Source of the DNA: UBA2589 sp039585495
Lineage (GTDB): Bacteria; Gemmatimonadota; Gemmatimonadetes; Longimicrobiales; Gaopeijiaceae
DNA: 64,000 nt
NCBI GenBank assembly: GCA_039585495.1
Contig: JBDGVT010000038.1
Coordinates: forward strand, 1-64,000
Direction of reading: 5' to 3'
Positions 33,701 through 43,240 of this stretch are shown in pieces. Both the position numbers and the translations under genes were made by a program. Under the pieces are notes generated by a model, which worked only from the letters and a program-made list of their open reading frames with translations, was not told where the DNA came from and did no database searches. Position 1 is the stretch's first letter. Each line of letters begins with the position of its first letter.

Positions 33701-34480
33701 TCAGCGGATCACCGTGCCGAGTCGCGCCCACCGAACGCGGGAAAGCCACGATTCAGAGGTCAGGATCGCCATCTGGTGGGAGTAGTAAACGAACCAGGGA
33801 CGGCCCCGAATCTGGTCGCGCGTGACGAAGCCCCAATACCTGGAATCCTCACTGTTGTCACGGTTGTCACCCAACACGAAGTAACGGCCCTCGGGTACGA
33901 CGATGGGACCCCAGTTGTCTCGCGTTGGATGGTACCGGTTCGGCGGAGCCGCGATCAGGTGATGCGACTGCCACTCCATGTCCGGATGGACCGCATCGCC
34001 TCGGCCGTCGACGTAGCGGACATAGGGTTCGTAGACCGGAGCACCGTTGAGGAAGAGTTCCTTGTCGCGCATCTCCAGTGTGTCGGACGGGAGCCCGACC
34101 AGACGCTTGACGTAATTCTTGTCGGGCTCGTGGGGCGGGTGGAATACGATCACATCCCCACGCCCAGGCTCCGCGAACGCTTTTAGGGTGATGTCGGTAC
34201 CCGGTACCCGGGCGCCGTACACGGCCTTGTTGACCAACAGGAAGTCTCCGACCAGCAGCGTACCTTCCATCGACGACGTCGGAATCTTGAAGGCCTCGAC
34301 GACCGTGGCCCGGATCGCGAGAAAGAGCAGGAAGGCGATCGCGATCGACTTGGACCAGTCGATGAGCCCGTCACTCCATCGCGCGCTGCGGGATCTATGC
34401 TCCGAACGGAGCATATCGGGCACCACGCTCTCACCGTGCTCGGCTTCTCGCACTCCACCCTCGCTTCTGCAAGTGTCCAT
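33701..34480 (-). CDS. lepB: Signal peptidase I
   Basis: Type I signal peptidase, which cleaves secretory signal peptides at the outer face of the inner membrane. After a basic 40-residue N-terminal tail comes a single membrane anchor (IAIAFLLFLAIRATVVEAF). The catalytic serine is in IPTSSMEGTL, the catalytic lysine in YVKRLVGLPSD, and the box E motif is GDNRDNSEDSRYWG. The 259 residues are normal for the family. The start could also be the ATG at 34414 (MLRSEHRSRS); neither has a strong Shine-Dalgarno. Confidence 0.95.
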   Translation of the reverse strand: MDTCRSEGGVREAEHGESVVPDMLRSEHRSRSARWSDGLIDWSKSIAIAFLLFLAIRATVVEAFKIPTSSMEGTLLVGDFLLVNKAVYGARVPGTDITLKAFAEPGRGDVIVFHPPHEPDKNYVKRLVGLPSDTLEMRDKELFLNGAPVYEPYVRYVDGRGDAVHPDMEWQSHHLIAAPPNRYHPTRDNWGPIVVPEGRYFVLGDNRDNSEDSRYWGFVTRDQIRGRPWFVYYSHQMAILTSESWLSRVRWARLGTVIR

Positions 34481-34641
34481 CGTGGGATCTGCAGACCCTC
34501 GGCCACGCTCTGCCCCCCGAGCAGCTGTAAAGTCAATACACAGAGGGCCTGAGCGCGTTCCTCGGACCGAATTGCTTTCGACCGGGAGGCCCCCTCAATA
34601 GCTTGGCCTTCATATCTCGAACGGTGTCCGCTGAGCTGCCC

Positions 34642-35400
34642 ATGCTACTGAGCTTCTCGACTCGACCCAAGCCTCTGACCGTATTCGCCCTCGCGCTCGT
34701 CGGTTGGGGACTGCTCACACTCTCCCGTGGACGGGTCGGCGGGGACGAGGCTCCATGCGACCCGTCCGAAGCGGCCTGCGGTGAATTGGGAAGCGGGGCC
34801 ATTGGAGGCGAAATCGCCGGGGCGCCGCCGACACTGTCGGCCGCCGAGACGTGTATCGATGTCGGCTACCTCTGCGCGGGCCTCGCGCAGAACGAAGTGA
34901 TACGCCTTCAGAGATGGAAGAACTTCGAGGGTACGATGGTCGTCCACGTCCCCGTCCCCGACATGGAGGACCGAACCGCCGCACGAGCACTTCAGCAAGC
35001 CGCGCTGCAGGGCCTCCGCGCGTGGAGTGGCCAACCGTTCGAGATTCTGGCGGACCTTCGCGGCGACCGAAGCCCGCACTTCGCGGTCCGCTGGACCCGG
35101 AGTCTCGGCGGTTCACAGATCGGCGTAGCGCGCACTCAATGGTCCCCCACCAGCGGGCTCAAGGTGGTCTCGATCGAACTCGTGACACACAGCCCGTTCG
35201 ATTCGTCACGGCCGGCCGACGCGAACCAGGTTCGCCTAACCGCAGCACATGAAATGGGGCATGCCCTTGGCCTGCAACACAGCGATGCTCCGCGCGACAT
35301 CATGTATCCGACGAACACCGCGACCTCGATGAGCGCACAGGATTTTCGGTCGGTCGAGGTGCTCTACCGAATGGAAGACGGGACGCAGATTCGCAGGTAG
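34642..35400 (+). CDS. Secreted matrixin-like zinc metalloprotease
   Basis: A probable secreted M10-type (metzincin) protease. The zinc motif is complete, HEMGHALGLQHS, followed by the Met-turn DIMYP 8 residues on. An N-terminal hydrophobic segment (TVFALALVGWGLLTL) could be a signal or membrane anchor, and a Cys-rich stretch follows it. I place the start at ATG 34642; the frame is open to a TTG at 34603. It is divergent from lepB and convergent with the NtrX-type regulator. The substrate is unknown. Confidence 0.8.
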   Translation: MLLSFSTRPKPLTVFALALVGWGLLTLSRGRVGGDEAPCDPSEAACGELGSGAIGGEIAGAPPTLSAAETCIDVGYLCAGLAQNEVIRLQRWKNFEGTMVVHVPVPDMEDRTAARALQQAALQGLRAWSGQPFEILADLRGDRSPHFAVRWTRSLGGSQIGVARTQWSPTSGLKVVSIELVTHSPFDSSRPADANQVRLTAAHEMGHALGLQHSDAPRDIMYPTNTATSMSAQDFRSVEVLYRMEDGTQIRR

Positions 35401-35423
35401 AGCGCGGTCCCGAGTAGCCGGCC

Positions 35424-36785
35424 CTACCCTTCTCGCGACAGCCCGTACTTCTCGATCTTCTTGTAGAGATTCGATCGTGGCATGTCGATGCGGCGTGCCG
35501 TCTCGGCCACGTTCCAATCATTCTCTCGGAGCTTCTGGAGAATGTAGGCGCGCTCTGCTCCATCCTTGAAGTCGGAGAAGTTCTCCGACGACAGGAGCTC
35601 CCCCCCGATCCCCTTACTCGACGAACGACCCGTGGCCAGCATGTCGACGTCGTCGGCCCGCACGGTCTCCCCGGAGGCCAGGATGAGTAGCCGTTCTACC
35701 GTGTTCCGAAGTTCCCGGACGTTCCCGGGCCACGACAGCCCCTGAAGCTTGTCGATGGCCTTGGCCTCGAAGCTCCGGGGCGTCACTCCGTCACGAGCAA
35801 TCATGATGTCCGTGAAGTGCTGGACGAGCATGGGGATGTCGTCCCTTCGTTCCCTGAGAGGCGGAACGTGAATGGGCACCACGTTGAGCCGATAGTAGAG
35901 GTCCTCTCTGAACCCCCCGTCGTCGATTTCTCGAGCGAGATCCTTGTTGGTCGCGGCGATGACACGAACGTCGACGTTGATCGCCTTCGAACCACCGACG
36001 CGGGTGACGACACCTTGTTCGAGCGCCCGCAGCACCTTCGCCTGCGCATCGGGAGACATGTCACCGATCTCGTCGAGAAACAACGTGCCGCCGTCCGCCT
36101 GCTCGAACTTCCCTGCCCGATCTGCGACTGCACCCGTGAACGACCCCTTCATGTGGCCGAAGAGCGCCGACTCGATGAGTTCGGACGGAATCGCCGCACA
36201 GTTGACCTCGATGAACGGCGTACCCGATCGCGGTGACAGGCGATGGATGGCTCGGGCCACGAGCTCCTTCCCTGTTCCGTTCTCCCCCGAGATCAGCACT
36301 CGTGCCTCGGTCGGAGACACACGTTCGACCCTCTCGAGCACCTGACGAATCTGGTACGACGTGCCGACGATCTCGTACCGACTCTCGACCTGACTCCGAA
36401 GATCGGCCATCGACTGGGTGAGTCCACGCAGTTCGAGCGCACGGCTCAGCGTGACCAGAAGGCGATCCGTGTCCAGCGGCTTCTCGAGGAAGTCGTAGGC
36501 ACCCTTCCGGGTCGCCTCGACCGCCGTGTCAATCGTGCCGTGACCCGAGATCATCACGACGAGCGCACTAGGGTCGTCTTCGCGGAGGCGCGCCAGGACG
36601 TCGAGACCGTCGATACCCGGCATCTTCACGTCCAGGAAGATGACATCGGGCCGAAACTCACCAGCGACGGTGATCCCGCTGTGCCCGTCTTCGGCTTGCC
36701 GAACCTCGTGGCCCTCGTACTCGAATACCTGGGCGAGCGCACCCCGGATCCCGGCTTCGTCGTCAATCACCAGCAGTCGTGCCAT
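35424..36785 (-). CDS. Sigma-54-dependent response regulator, NtrX type
   Basis: A 453-residue regulator. The N-terminal receiver domain has LLVIDDEAGIRG, phosphoacceptor Asp in VIFLDVKMPGIDG, and FLEKPLDTDRL. The AAA+ domain has GENGTGKE, the sigma-54 contact loop as GSFTGA instead of the usual GAFTGA, and GGTLFLDEIGDMS. The Fis-type DNA-binding helix-turn-helix is at the end (NVAETARRIDMPRSNLYKKIEKYG). The architecture and the linked NtrY-type kinase about 9 kb away fit NtrX. No kinase is adjacent. Confidence 0.92.
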   Translation of the reverse strand: MARLLVIDDEAGIRGALAQVFEYEGHEVRQAEDGHSGITVAGEFRPDVIFLDVKMPGIDGLDVLARLREDDPSALVVMISGHGTIDTAVEATRKGAYDFLEKPLDTDRLLVTLSRALELRGLTQSMADLRSQVESRYEIVGTSYQIRQVLERVERVSPTEARVLISGENGTGKELVARAIHRLSPRSGTPFIEVNCAAIPSELIESALFGHMKGSFTGAVADRAGKFEQADGGTLFLDEIGDMSPDAQAKVLRALEQGVVTRVGGSKAINVDVRVIAATNKDLAREIDDGGFREDLYYRLNVVPIHVPPLRERRDDIPMLVQHFTDIMIARDGVTPRSFEAKAIDKLQGLSWPGNVRELRNTVERLLILASGETVRADDVDMLATGRSSSKGIGGELLSSENFSDFKDGAERAYILQKLRENDWNVAETARRIDMPRSNLYKKIEKYGLSREG

Positions 36786-36850
36786 CTATTCGCCTCCCCC
36801 GCCATCTACAGCGACCGGAGCGATTGCGTTCCCCGAGCGGTCGAGCAAGA

Positions 36851-37414
36851 TCAACTGGCCGCGAGCTGCACGCTGGAAACGACACTGTAGCGAGCGCCCC
36901 GCTTCGAGAGTTGACTCCTCATGAGGTCGATCGAGCGGACCTTCACCTCACCCAGGAAGTCGATGTCCGCCATGAGTGTATCGAGTCCCCGGAAGGCTCC
37001 CGCTCCTCCGGCGTCGTCGGCCCTTCCCAGCGTGACATGCGGATGGAATGCCCTGGTCTCAGCTCCGAAGCCCACATCACCGAGCGCCCACTCGAGATCC
37101 TGCTTCAGGCATCGCAGTTCGGCGCTCGCACCGACTCCCAGCCAGATCACGTTTGGACGCCGGATCGTCGGGAAGGCACCGAAGCCCGAGATGTCCGTGG
37201 AGAAAGACCGGGTAGCGCCAGCCACCTTGGTCATGGCCTCCTCGACGGGTCCCAACTGCTCGCGTCGGACTTCCCCGAGGAACTTGAGCGTAATGTGGAA
37301 ATTCTCCGGATCGATCCAGCGAACCGGCAGCTCGCCCTCCCTCAGTGACCGGGCGGCCCTGTGGATGCGGGTGCACTGAGTCTTTGGAAGAGCGATTCCT
37401 ACGAAGAGCCGCAT
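36851..37414 (-). CDS. thpR: RNA 2',3'-cyclic phosphodiesterase
   Basis: A two-histidine (2H) phosphoesterase that hydrolyses RNA 2',3'-cyclic phosphate ends. The 187 residues contain both catalytic motifs, HITLKFLGEV near residues 40-49 and HPHVTLGRAD near 124-133. The opening MRLFVGIALP is typical. It follows the MscS-type channel gene in the same direction and precedes the NtrX gene by 65 bases. Confidence 0.93.
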   Translation of the reverse strand: MRLFVGIALPKTQCTRIHRAARSLREGELPVRWIDPENFHITLKFLGEVRREQLGPVEEAMTKVAGATRSFSTDISGFGAFPTIRRPNVIWLGVGASAELRCLKQDLEWALGDVGFGAETRAFHPHVTLGRADDAGGAGAFRGLDTLMADIDFLGEVKVRSIDLMRSQLSKRGARYSVVSSVQLAAS

Positions 37415-37507
37415 GACCGCACGATCCGGGGAGGTTGTGTGGAGTTGGAGCGCGGCGAGAGGCCGCCAGCCCGCTGTGGCAACGTAGCCTTTCCGGACTG
37501 TGAACCG

Positions 37508-38524
37508 CTACACCCCTGGCTCTGGGTCGCCCTCGACGTCTTCCTCCGGACCTCGTCCAGCAAGAGGCTCGCGCGACAGGTTCACCCTCTGGGTCGGATA
37601 GGCCAGAGCGAGATCATCATGTTGCTCCAGCGCCGCGAGGATTTCCTCCCACAACTGTCCTGCGGTACCGCGGCGCTCGCGTGGCCTGCAGAGATATCTG
37701 AGCGTGAGCACCACCCCGCTGTCTGCGACGGACACGTAAACGACCGGAGTGAGCTTGCGGTAATGGATGAGAAACCGCTGCTGGCCTCGCTTGGTCGGCT
37801 CATGCGCCTCGCGCGTGATATCGACCGTTAGGTCCTTGGCGATTTCTCCCAGGAGCTGTTTGCCCTTCTGCCAATTGCTCTCGAAGGTCAGCTGCACCTT
37901 CAGTTCGTTCCACAGGTACGGAAAGCCAGCGATGTAGTTGGCGAGCGGTGTGGTGAAGAGCGTCGCGTTCGGAATGTGGATCAGCCGGCCGGTGCTCTGG
38001 TCGGCATCGACCCAGTTTCCGATTTCCATGATGGTGAACTGGAAGATCCGGCGGTCGACGACGTCTCCGGCATGCGGCCCGATCTGAATCCTGTCGCCCA
38101 GGTCGAAGGGCTGCCGCCACATGATGAAGGCCCAACCCGCGAGGTCGGCGACAAGATCCTTCAGGGCGAACGCCAAGCCCGCGCTCAGAAGACCGAGGAA
38201 GGTCCCCACCGACTGAATCGCGGTGAACCACAGTTGCACCAACAGGAGGAGTGAAAGCAGAAAGGCGATGTTGGCGGTGACCTTGGCCCACCGGTACCGA
38301 ACGGCCGAGTCCTCCACGCGCTGGTTGACGACAGCCAGCACGCCCCTGCGAGCGATGAAAATCAAGAGGAGCGTCAGCACCGAGAGCAGGATGTTGACCT
38401 GCATGTCGGGTGTCACGCCTGGGATGAGCGACAGGCCGCCAGAGTCTGGTGGCACCTGTTGCGCGTTCAGGCGGAGCGGCCCAACCGCGAGAAGCAACAC
38501 CAGTAGACTCTTGAGCGTCTTCAT
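37508..38524 (-). CDS. Small-conductance mechanosensitive channel (MscS family)
   Basis: A 338-residue channel with an N-terminal signal-like segment (LLVLLLAVGPLRLNA) and two further membrane helices. The pore-lining helix follows the family pattern (VGTFLGLLSAGLAFALKDLV, then LAGWAFIMWRQPFDLGDRIQIG). The cytoplasmic beta and alpha/beta domains follow, including GRLIHIPNATLFTTPLANY. It releases solutes on osmotic downshift; an additional sensing role is not visible. The C-terminal tail is acidic. It is 93 bases upstream of thpR. Confidence 0.92.
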   Translation of the reverse strand: MKTLKSLLVLLLAVGPLRLNAQQVPPDSGGLSLIPGVTPDMQVNILLSVLTLLLIFIARRGVLAVVNQRVEDSAVRYRWAKVTANIAFLLSLLLLVQLWFTAIQSVGTFLGLLSAGLAFALKDLVADLAGWAFIMWRQPFDLGDRIQIGPHAGDVVDRRIFQFTIMEIGNWVDADQSTGRLIHIPNATLFTTPLANYIAGFPYLWNELKVQLTFESNWQKGKQLLGEIAKDLTVDITREAHEPTKRGQQRFLIHYRKLTPVVYVSVADSGVVLTLRYLCRPRERRGTAGQLWEEILAALEQHDDLALAYPTQRVNLSREPLAGRGPEEDVEGDPEPGV

Positions 38525-38656
38525 TCAGATCCTCTTGCGGCCGCTTGCCTCGACCTCTGGATGCCGGGTGAAGCCGATTTCGCCTCCGTGATAATGGCGA
38601 TTACCGATCCGAGAATGAATCGCAGCCGAGGACCGGCCGGACACAACAGCCTGCCC

Positions 38657-40194
38657 TCACGCGGTCCGTCCGACGGCGCGGTACTGGAGCGCCTCGGCCA
38701 CATGCTCCTCACGGATGGCGACCTCTCCGCCAAGGTCGGCGATCGTTCTCGACACCCGGAGTACGCGATCAAAGCCTCTGGCCGATAATCCGGTGCGACT
38801 CGCCGCTCGGCGCAGCAGGCCAGCAATGGAAGGCGAGAGCCGGCAATGGTGCCTGAGCTCGAGGTGACCCATGTGCGCGTTCGCGAAGACCTGGTGCACG
38901 GACCGGAAGCGATCCGCCTGACGTTGACGAGCCCGCGCAACCCGTGACCGAACGACCTCGGTCGGTTCGGCACGTCCAAACGAGCCGAGTGCCTCCACCG
39001 GCACCGCCGGTACCTCGACGCGGATGTCGATCCGATCGATGAGCGGTCCGGAAACTCGACCCCGATACCGGGACACGGCGTGGGGATCGCACACACAGCG
39101 GTCGCTCCCATCGCCATGGTGCCCGCACGGACACGGGTTCATCGCCGCGATCAGGAGAAAGCGCGACGGGAAGCGGAATGAGCCCTGAGCACGGGACAAC
39201 GTGACCGCACCCTCTTCCATCGGTTGGCGCAGGACCTCCAGCGCGTTGCGACGGTATTCGGGAAGCTCATCGAGGAAGAGCACACCGTTGTGCCACCGTT
39301 GTGCGCCAGGCTTATCTCTCCAGGGCGTACGGGTGCCCCGCCCCCTATGAGTCCCGCATAGCTCACGGAGTGGTGCGGCGCCCGGAACGGTCGCGAGGTC
39401 CTGAGCCCTCCACCGTGCAACAGCCCGGCGACCGAATGCACTGCGGTCACCTCCATGGCCTCGCTCAGATCGAGCGGCGGCAAGATCCCCGCGATGCGCC
39501 GGGCGAGCATCGTCTTGCCGGACCCGGGCGGGCCGACCATCAGGAGATTGTGCGACCCCGCCGCCGAGACCTCGATCGCACGCTTCGCCACCGCCTGGCC
39601 CTGAACATCCGCCAGATCCGGTCCGAATCCCGGCGAGACCGATGGGAACGCGCGCGGATCGACGACGGTTGAGCTCAGCGGGTTTCTGCCGCACAGATGC
39701 GCCACGACCTGACCGAGCGTCCGAGCCCCGAAGACTTCGATCCCTCCGGCAAGGGCAGCCTCCTCGGCATTCGCGGCTGGCACGACGAGTGCGCTTAGCC
39801 CGAGGTCCCGACACCGACTGGCGACGGGCAGAACGGCAGGGACCGAACGCAAGGATCCGTCCAAGCCCAACTCGCCGAGAAAGGCAACGCCTGCCAGAGC
39901 GTCGAGTCCGACGGTGTCGGCAGCACCGAGGATACCGACGGCGATGGCCAGGTCGAAAGCCGTGCCCTCTTTTCGCACATCCGCGGGCGCGAGGTTGACC
40001 GTGATCCTCTTCAGGGGGAGGTCGAAACCGCTGTTGTGAAGGGCCGTCGAAACCCGCTCGCGGCCCTCACGCACCGAGCCCTGAGCGAGTCCTACGACGG
40101 TGAACGAGGGCAGTCCTCTGGCGAGGTTGACCTCTACCCGGACCGCGAAAGCGTCGATGCCGAGAACGGCACCGGTGTGGACGTGTGAGAGCAT
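38657..40194 (-). pseudogene. comM: ComM/YifB-like Mg-chelatase-type ATPase, frameshifted
   Basis: ComM-type AAA+ ATPases (YifB) help branch migration in natural transformation. The first frame (40194 to about 39300) has the start LSHVHTGAVLGIDAFAVRVEVNLARGLPSF, Walker A GPPGSGKTMLARR and PGEISLAHNG. The second frame (about 39300 to 38657) continues with VLFLDELPEYRRNALEVLRQP, the zinc-like MNPCPCGH and a complete C-terminal domain (RVLRVSRTIADLGG). The switch is caused by an 11-bp tandem duplication at 39283-39304; removing one copy restores LAHNGVLFLDE. It is either a real inactivation or a phase switch, or an assembly error. Confidence 0.9.
39283..39304. repeat. 11-bp perfect tandem duplication that breaks comM
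   Basis: CACCGTTGTGC occurs twice, back to back, at 39283-39293 and 39294-39304 on the plus strand. On the minus strand it reads GCACAACGGTG twice, in the codons for AHNGV. One copy restores an open comM frame. Confidence 0.97.
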
Positions 40195-40298
40195 TCTGGG
40201 ACAGTCGACCGGAACGGCGGGCGCTGAAATGCCCCGATCGGTCGATACCGTACGCGCGATTGCCGGATGCCGTACAAGGAAATAGGGGACTTCCCCGC

Positions 40299-40327
40299 TT
40301 GTGCGCCCTCGACGGCTCGGGTAGGAT
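40299..40327 (+). promoter_or_regulatory. Sigma-70-type promoter of the pnt operon
   Basis: TTGTGC at 40299-40304 and TAGGAT at 40322-40327 with a 17-base spacer. The -35 matches consensus at three of six positions and the -10 at four of six. It is 38 bases upstream of the pntAA ATG, in the spacer divergent from comM. It resembles the 20677-20705 promoter in its TAGGNT -10. Confidence 0.5.
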
Positions 40328-40365
40328 GGCGCGTCCGTTAGTCAGAACCCCAGTGGAGAGCACGC

Positions 40366-41517
40366 ATGAAGGTCGCCGTCATCAAGGAGACATCCCCTGG
40401 AGAGTCGAGAGTGGCTCTGGTTCCCCAGGGGGTAAAGGCGCTTCTGAAGTCGGGTTTCGAGGTGACTGTCGAGCGTGGCGCAGGAACCACGGCGGGGGTC
40501 ACGGACGACGAATACACTGAGGCAGGCGCCTCGCTGGCCGGCTCTGCAGCGGAGGCTGTCCAGGGGGCCGGCATGGTCCTCCACATCAATCCGCCCTCCC
40601 TGTCTGAGCCCGACGAACTCTCGGGTCTGACGGAGGGCACGATCCTCGTGTCTTTCCTCGATCCACTCGGGAATCTGGACCTGGTGCGAGCACTCAGGGA
40701 CCGCAAGATCTCGGCGGTATCGATGGAGCTGGTGCCGCGTATCACGAGAGCTCAGTCGATGGACGCTCTTTCATCGCAGGCGACCGTGGCCGGCTACAAG
40801 GCGGTACTGATGGCGGCAAACCATCTCCCGAAGTTCCTGCCGATGTTCACCACCGCCGCGGGCACGATCCGGCCGGCGAAGGCGCTCATCCTGGGCGCCG
40901 GAGTAGCCGGCCTGCAGGCGATCGCGACGGCTCGTCGTCTTGGAGCGATCGTTCATGCGTTCGACGTGCGGCCGGCGGTCAAAGAACAGGTCGAGAGCCT
41001 GGGCGCGACATTCCTGGAGGCCGAGGAAGAGGTTACGGCCGAGGGTGAAGGTGGCTACGCCAAGGAGCTCTCGGAGGAACAGCACAAGAAGGAACTCGAG
41101 CTGATCGGTAGCGCGATCGTCGATACCGACATCGTCATCACGACGGCTCAGATTCCGGGTCGCCAGGCACCGGTCCTCATCACGGAAGAGATGGTAAAGA
41201 CCATGCGGGCCGGCTCCGTCATCGTCGACCTCGCATCCGAGAGCGGCGGAAACTGTGAAGTGACGCGCATGGGCGAGACCGTGATCTCGCACGGAGTTCA
41301 GGTTCTCGGTCCGGTCAACCTGCCAGGATCGATCCCAGTCCACGCGAGCCAGATGTATTCGAAGAACATCGTGACCCTGGTCGGCGAGTTCGTCGGAGAA
41401 GACGGCGCCGTGGCGCTTGATTTTGAGAACGATGTCGTGGGCCCGTCGACGGTGACCCATGCTGGAGAGGTACGAAACGAACGTGTGCAGACCGCGCTCG
41501 ATGGCGCCACGTCATGA
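40366..41517 (+). CDS. pntAA: NAD(P) transhydrogenase subunit alpha, part 1 (NAD(H)-binding)
   Basis: The NAD(H)-binding domain I of the proton-translocating transhydrogenase, which makes NADPH from NADH using the proton gradient. The 383 residues start KVAVIKETSPGESRVALVPQ and include ILGAGVAGLQAIATARRLGAIV and PGRQAPVLITEEMVKTMRAGSVIVDLA. The split into alpha1, alpha2 and beta is the three-subunit form. It is followed 43 bases later by pntAB. Confidence 0.94.
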   Translation: MKVAVIKETSPGESRVALVPQGVKALLKSGFEVTVERGAGTTAGVTDDEYTEAGASLAGSAAEAVQGAGMVLHINPPSLSEPDELSGLTEGTILVSFLDPLGNLDLVRALRDRKISAVSMELVPRITRAQSMDALSSQATVAGYKAVLMAANHLPKFLPMFTTAAGTIRPAKALILGAGVAGLQAIATARRLGAIVHAFDVRPAVKEQVESLGATFLEAEEEVTAEGEGGYAKELSEEQHKKELELIGSAIVDTDIVITTAQIPGRQAPVLITEEMVKTMRAGSVIVDLASESGGNCEVTRMGETVISHGVQVLGPVNLPGSIPVHASQMYSKNIVTLVGEFVGEDGAVALDFENDVVGPSTVTHAGEVRNERVQTALDGATS

Positions 41518-41560
41518 GCTTCTGCACTACCCCCACCCTGGCTGTTTTCGAGGAGGTTCG

Positions 41561-41839
41561 ATGGGCGAGTTGATGATCGGGCTCTATGTGTTCGTTCTCG
41601 CGACCCTGGCGGGTCGTGAAGTGATCACCAAGGTGCCGCCGACCCTCCATACTCCCCTGATGTCCGGTGCGAACGCGATCTCGGGGATCGCGATCGTGGG
41701 AGCGATCGTCGTCGCGGGCCGTGCTGAGGGCACGACCCAGACGGTCCTCGCGGTGACGGCGATCGCGATGGCGACGATCAACGTAATCGGCGGTTTCATG
41801 GTCACCGATCGCATGCTCAGCATGTTCCGGAAACGGTAA
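41561..41839 (+). CDS. pntAB: NAD(P) transhydrogenase subunit alpha, part 2
   Basis: The short membrane half of subunit alpha. I start it at the ATG at 41561, because GAGGAGG lies immediately upstream; longer frames reach into pntAA. The 92 residues form about three transmembrane helices, including MIGLYVFVLATLAGREVI, SGANAISGIAIVGAIVVAG and TAIAMATINVIGGFMVTDRML. The conserved HTPLMSGANAISG segment marks the family. It precedes pntB by 9 bases. Confidence 0.93.
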   Translation: MGELMIGLYVFVLATLAGREVITKVPPTLHTPLMSGANAISGIAIVGAIVVAGRAEGTTQTVLAVTAIAMATINVIGGFMVTDRMLSMFRKR

Positions 41840-41848
41840 GGGCAAGAC

Positions 41849-43240
41849 ATGAACTACGATCTACTCGTTGAACTCACGTATCTGTCCTCTGCCGTTCTCT
41901 TCGTCGTCGGGTTGAAGCGGCTTCAGTCGCCCGCGACGGCGCGCGCAGGTAACGCTCTCGCATCGCTCGCCATGCTCATCGCCATCGTGGCGACGCTGGT
42001 CGACGCGGAAATCCTGTCCTGGACCGGAATTCTCGTCGGCATGGCGATCGGTGGCACAATCGGTGGTCTCGCGGCCCGCAGGGTCCAGATGACCGACATG
42101 CCGCAACTGGTCGGAATCTTCAACGGCTTCGGGGGCGGCGCCTCTGCACTCGTAGCAGTTGCGGAGTTCTTCTCCAACCCTGCAGTCGGCGCGGGCACCA
42201 CTGGTGTGACGATCATGCTCGGAACGCTGATCGGGGCGGTCACCTTCACGGGATCGTTCATCGCGTTCGCGAAGCTCCAGGGTCTCATGACCGGAAATCC
42301 GATCACCTTCCCGGGCCAGAACTGGTTCAACCTGGTGATCTTCCTTGGCGTACTCGTGCTGGCAGCGATGGGTCTCGGGCTAGGCGGCCTCGAGATGGCA
42401 CCGCTCACTCTCTTTGGCATCTTCATCGGCGGAGCCCTGGTTCTCGGGGTCCTGATCGTAATCCCGATCGGCGGTGCGGATATGCCGGTCGTGATCTCGC
42501 TGCTCAATTCGTACTCGGGCCTGGCCGCGAGTGCGGCAGGCTTCGTGATCGGGAACATGGTGTTGATCATCTCGGGAGCACTCGTAGGCGCTTCCGGTCT
42601 GATCCTCACCCAGCTGATGTGCAAGGGCATGAATCGGTCGCTCGCCAACGTCGCCTTCGGTGGCTTCGGTGGCTCGGCGGGGGTCGACAAGAAGCTCATC
42701 GGCAAGCGTCCTGTGAAGAGCGCGGACGCTGAGGCAGTAGCCGCGGAGCTGGGCTACGTGAACTCTGTGGTCGTCGTGCCCGGATATGGCCTGGCCGTAG
42801 CTCAGGCACAGCACGAACTCCGGAAGGTCGGAGACCTGCTCGAGGAACGGGGGGTCGACGTGAAGTACGCGATTCACCCCGTCGCCGGCCGGATGCCGGG
42901 CCACATGAACGTGCTCCTCGCCGAAGCAGACGTCAGCTACGACAAGCTGTTCGATCTAGACGAGATCAACAGCGACTTCAACAACACTGATGCGGTCTTG
43001 ATCGTCGGTGCGAACGACGTCGTGAATCCATCGGCAAGGGACCCGCAGTCGATCATTGCCGGAATGCCGATTCTGGACGTCGACTATGCGCGTCGTGTCA
43101 TCGTCATGAAGCGGAGCCTCTCGCCCGGCTTCGCCGGTATCGACAACGATCTCTTCTACATGGACAACACGCTCATGTTCTTCGGTGACGCGAAGGACTC
43201 GATGAGCGAGCTGGTGCGGGAGGTTCGCGACCTGGCATGA
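41849..43240 (+). CDS. pntB: NAD(P) transhydrogenase subunit beta
   Basis: Subunit beta contains most of the proton channel and the NADP(H)-binding domain III. The 463 residues begin with about eight to nine hydrophobic helices; MPQLVGIFNGFGGGASALVA is diagnostic. The C-terminal domain has VVVVPGYGLAVAQAQHELRKV, YAIHPVAGRMPGHMNVLLAEA, NDVVNPSARDPQSIIAGMPIL and a terminal FFGDAKDSMSELV. It overlaps the next small membrane gene by four bases. Confidence 0.96.
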   Translation: MNYDLLVELTYLSSAVLFVVGLKRLQSPATARAGNALASLAMLIAIVATLVDAEILSWTGILVGMAIGGTIGGLAARRVQMTDMPQLVGIFNGFGGGASALVAVAEFFSNPAVGAGTTGVTIMLGTLIGAVTFTGSFIAFAKLQGLMTGNPITFPGQNWFNLVIFLGVLVLAAMGLGLGGLEMAPLTLFGIFIGGALVLGVLIVIPIGGADMPVVISLLNSYSGLAASAAGFVIGNMVLIISGALVGASGLILTQLMCKGMNRSLANVAFGGFGGSAGVDKKLIGKRPVKSADAEAVAAELGYVNSVVVVPGYGLAVAQAQHELRKVGDLLEERGVDVKYAIHPVAGRMPGHMNVLLAEADVSYDKLFDLDEINSDFNNTDAVLIVGANDVVNPSARDPQSIIAGMPILDVDYARRVIVMKRSLSPGFAGIDNDLFYMDNTLMFFGDAKDSMSELVREVRDLA

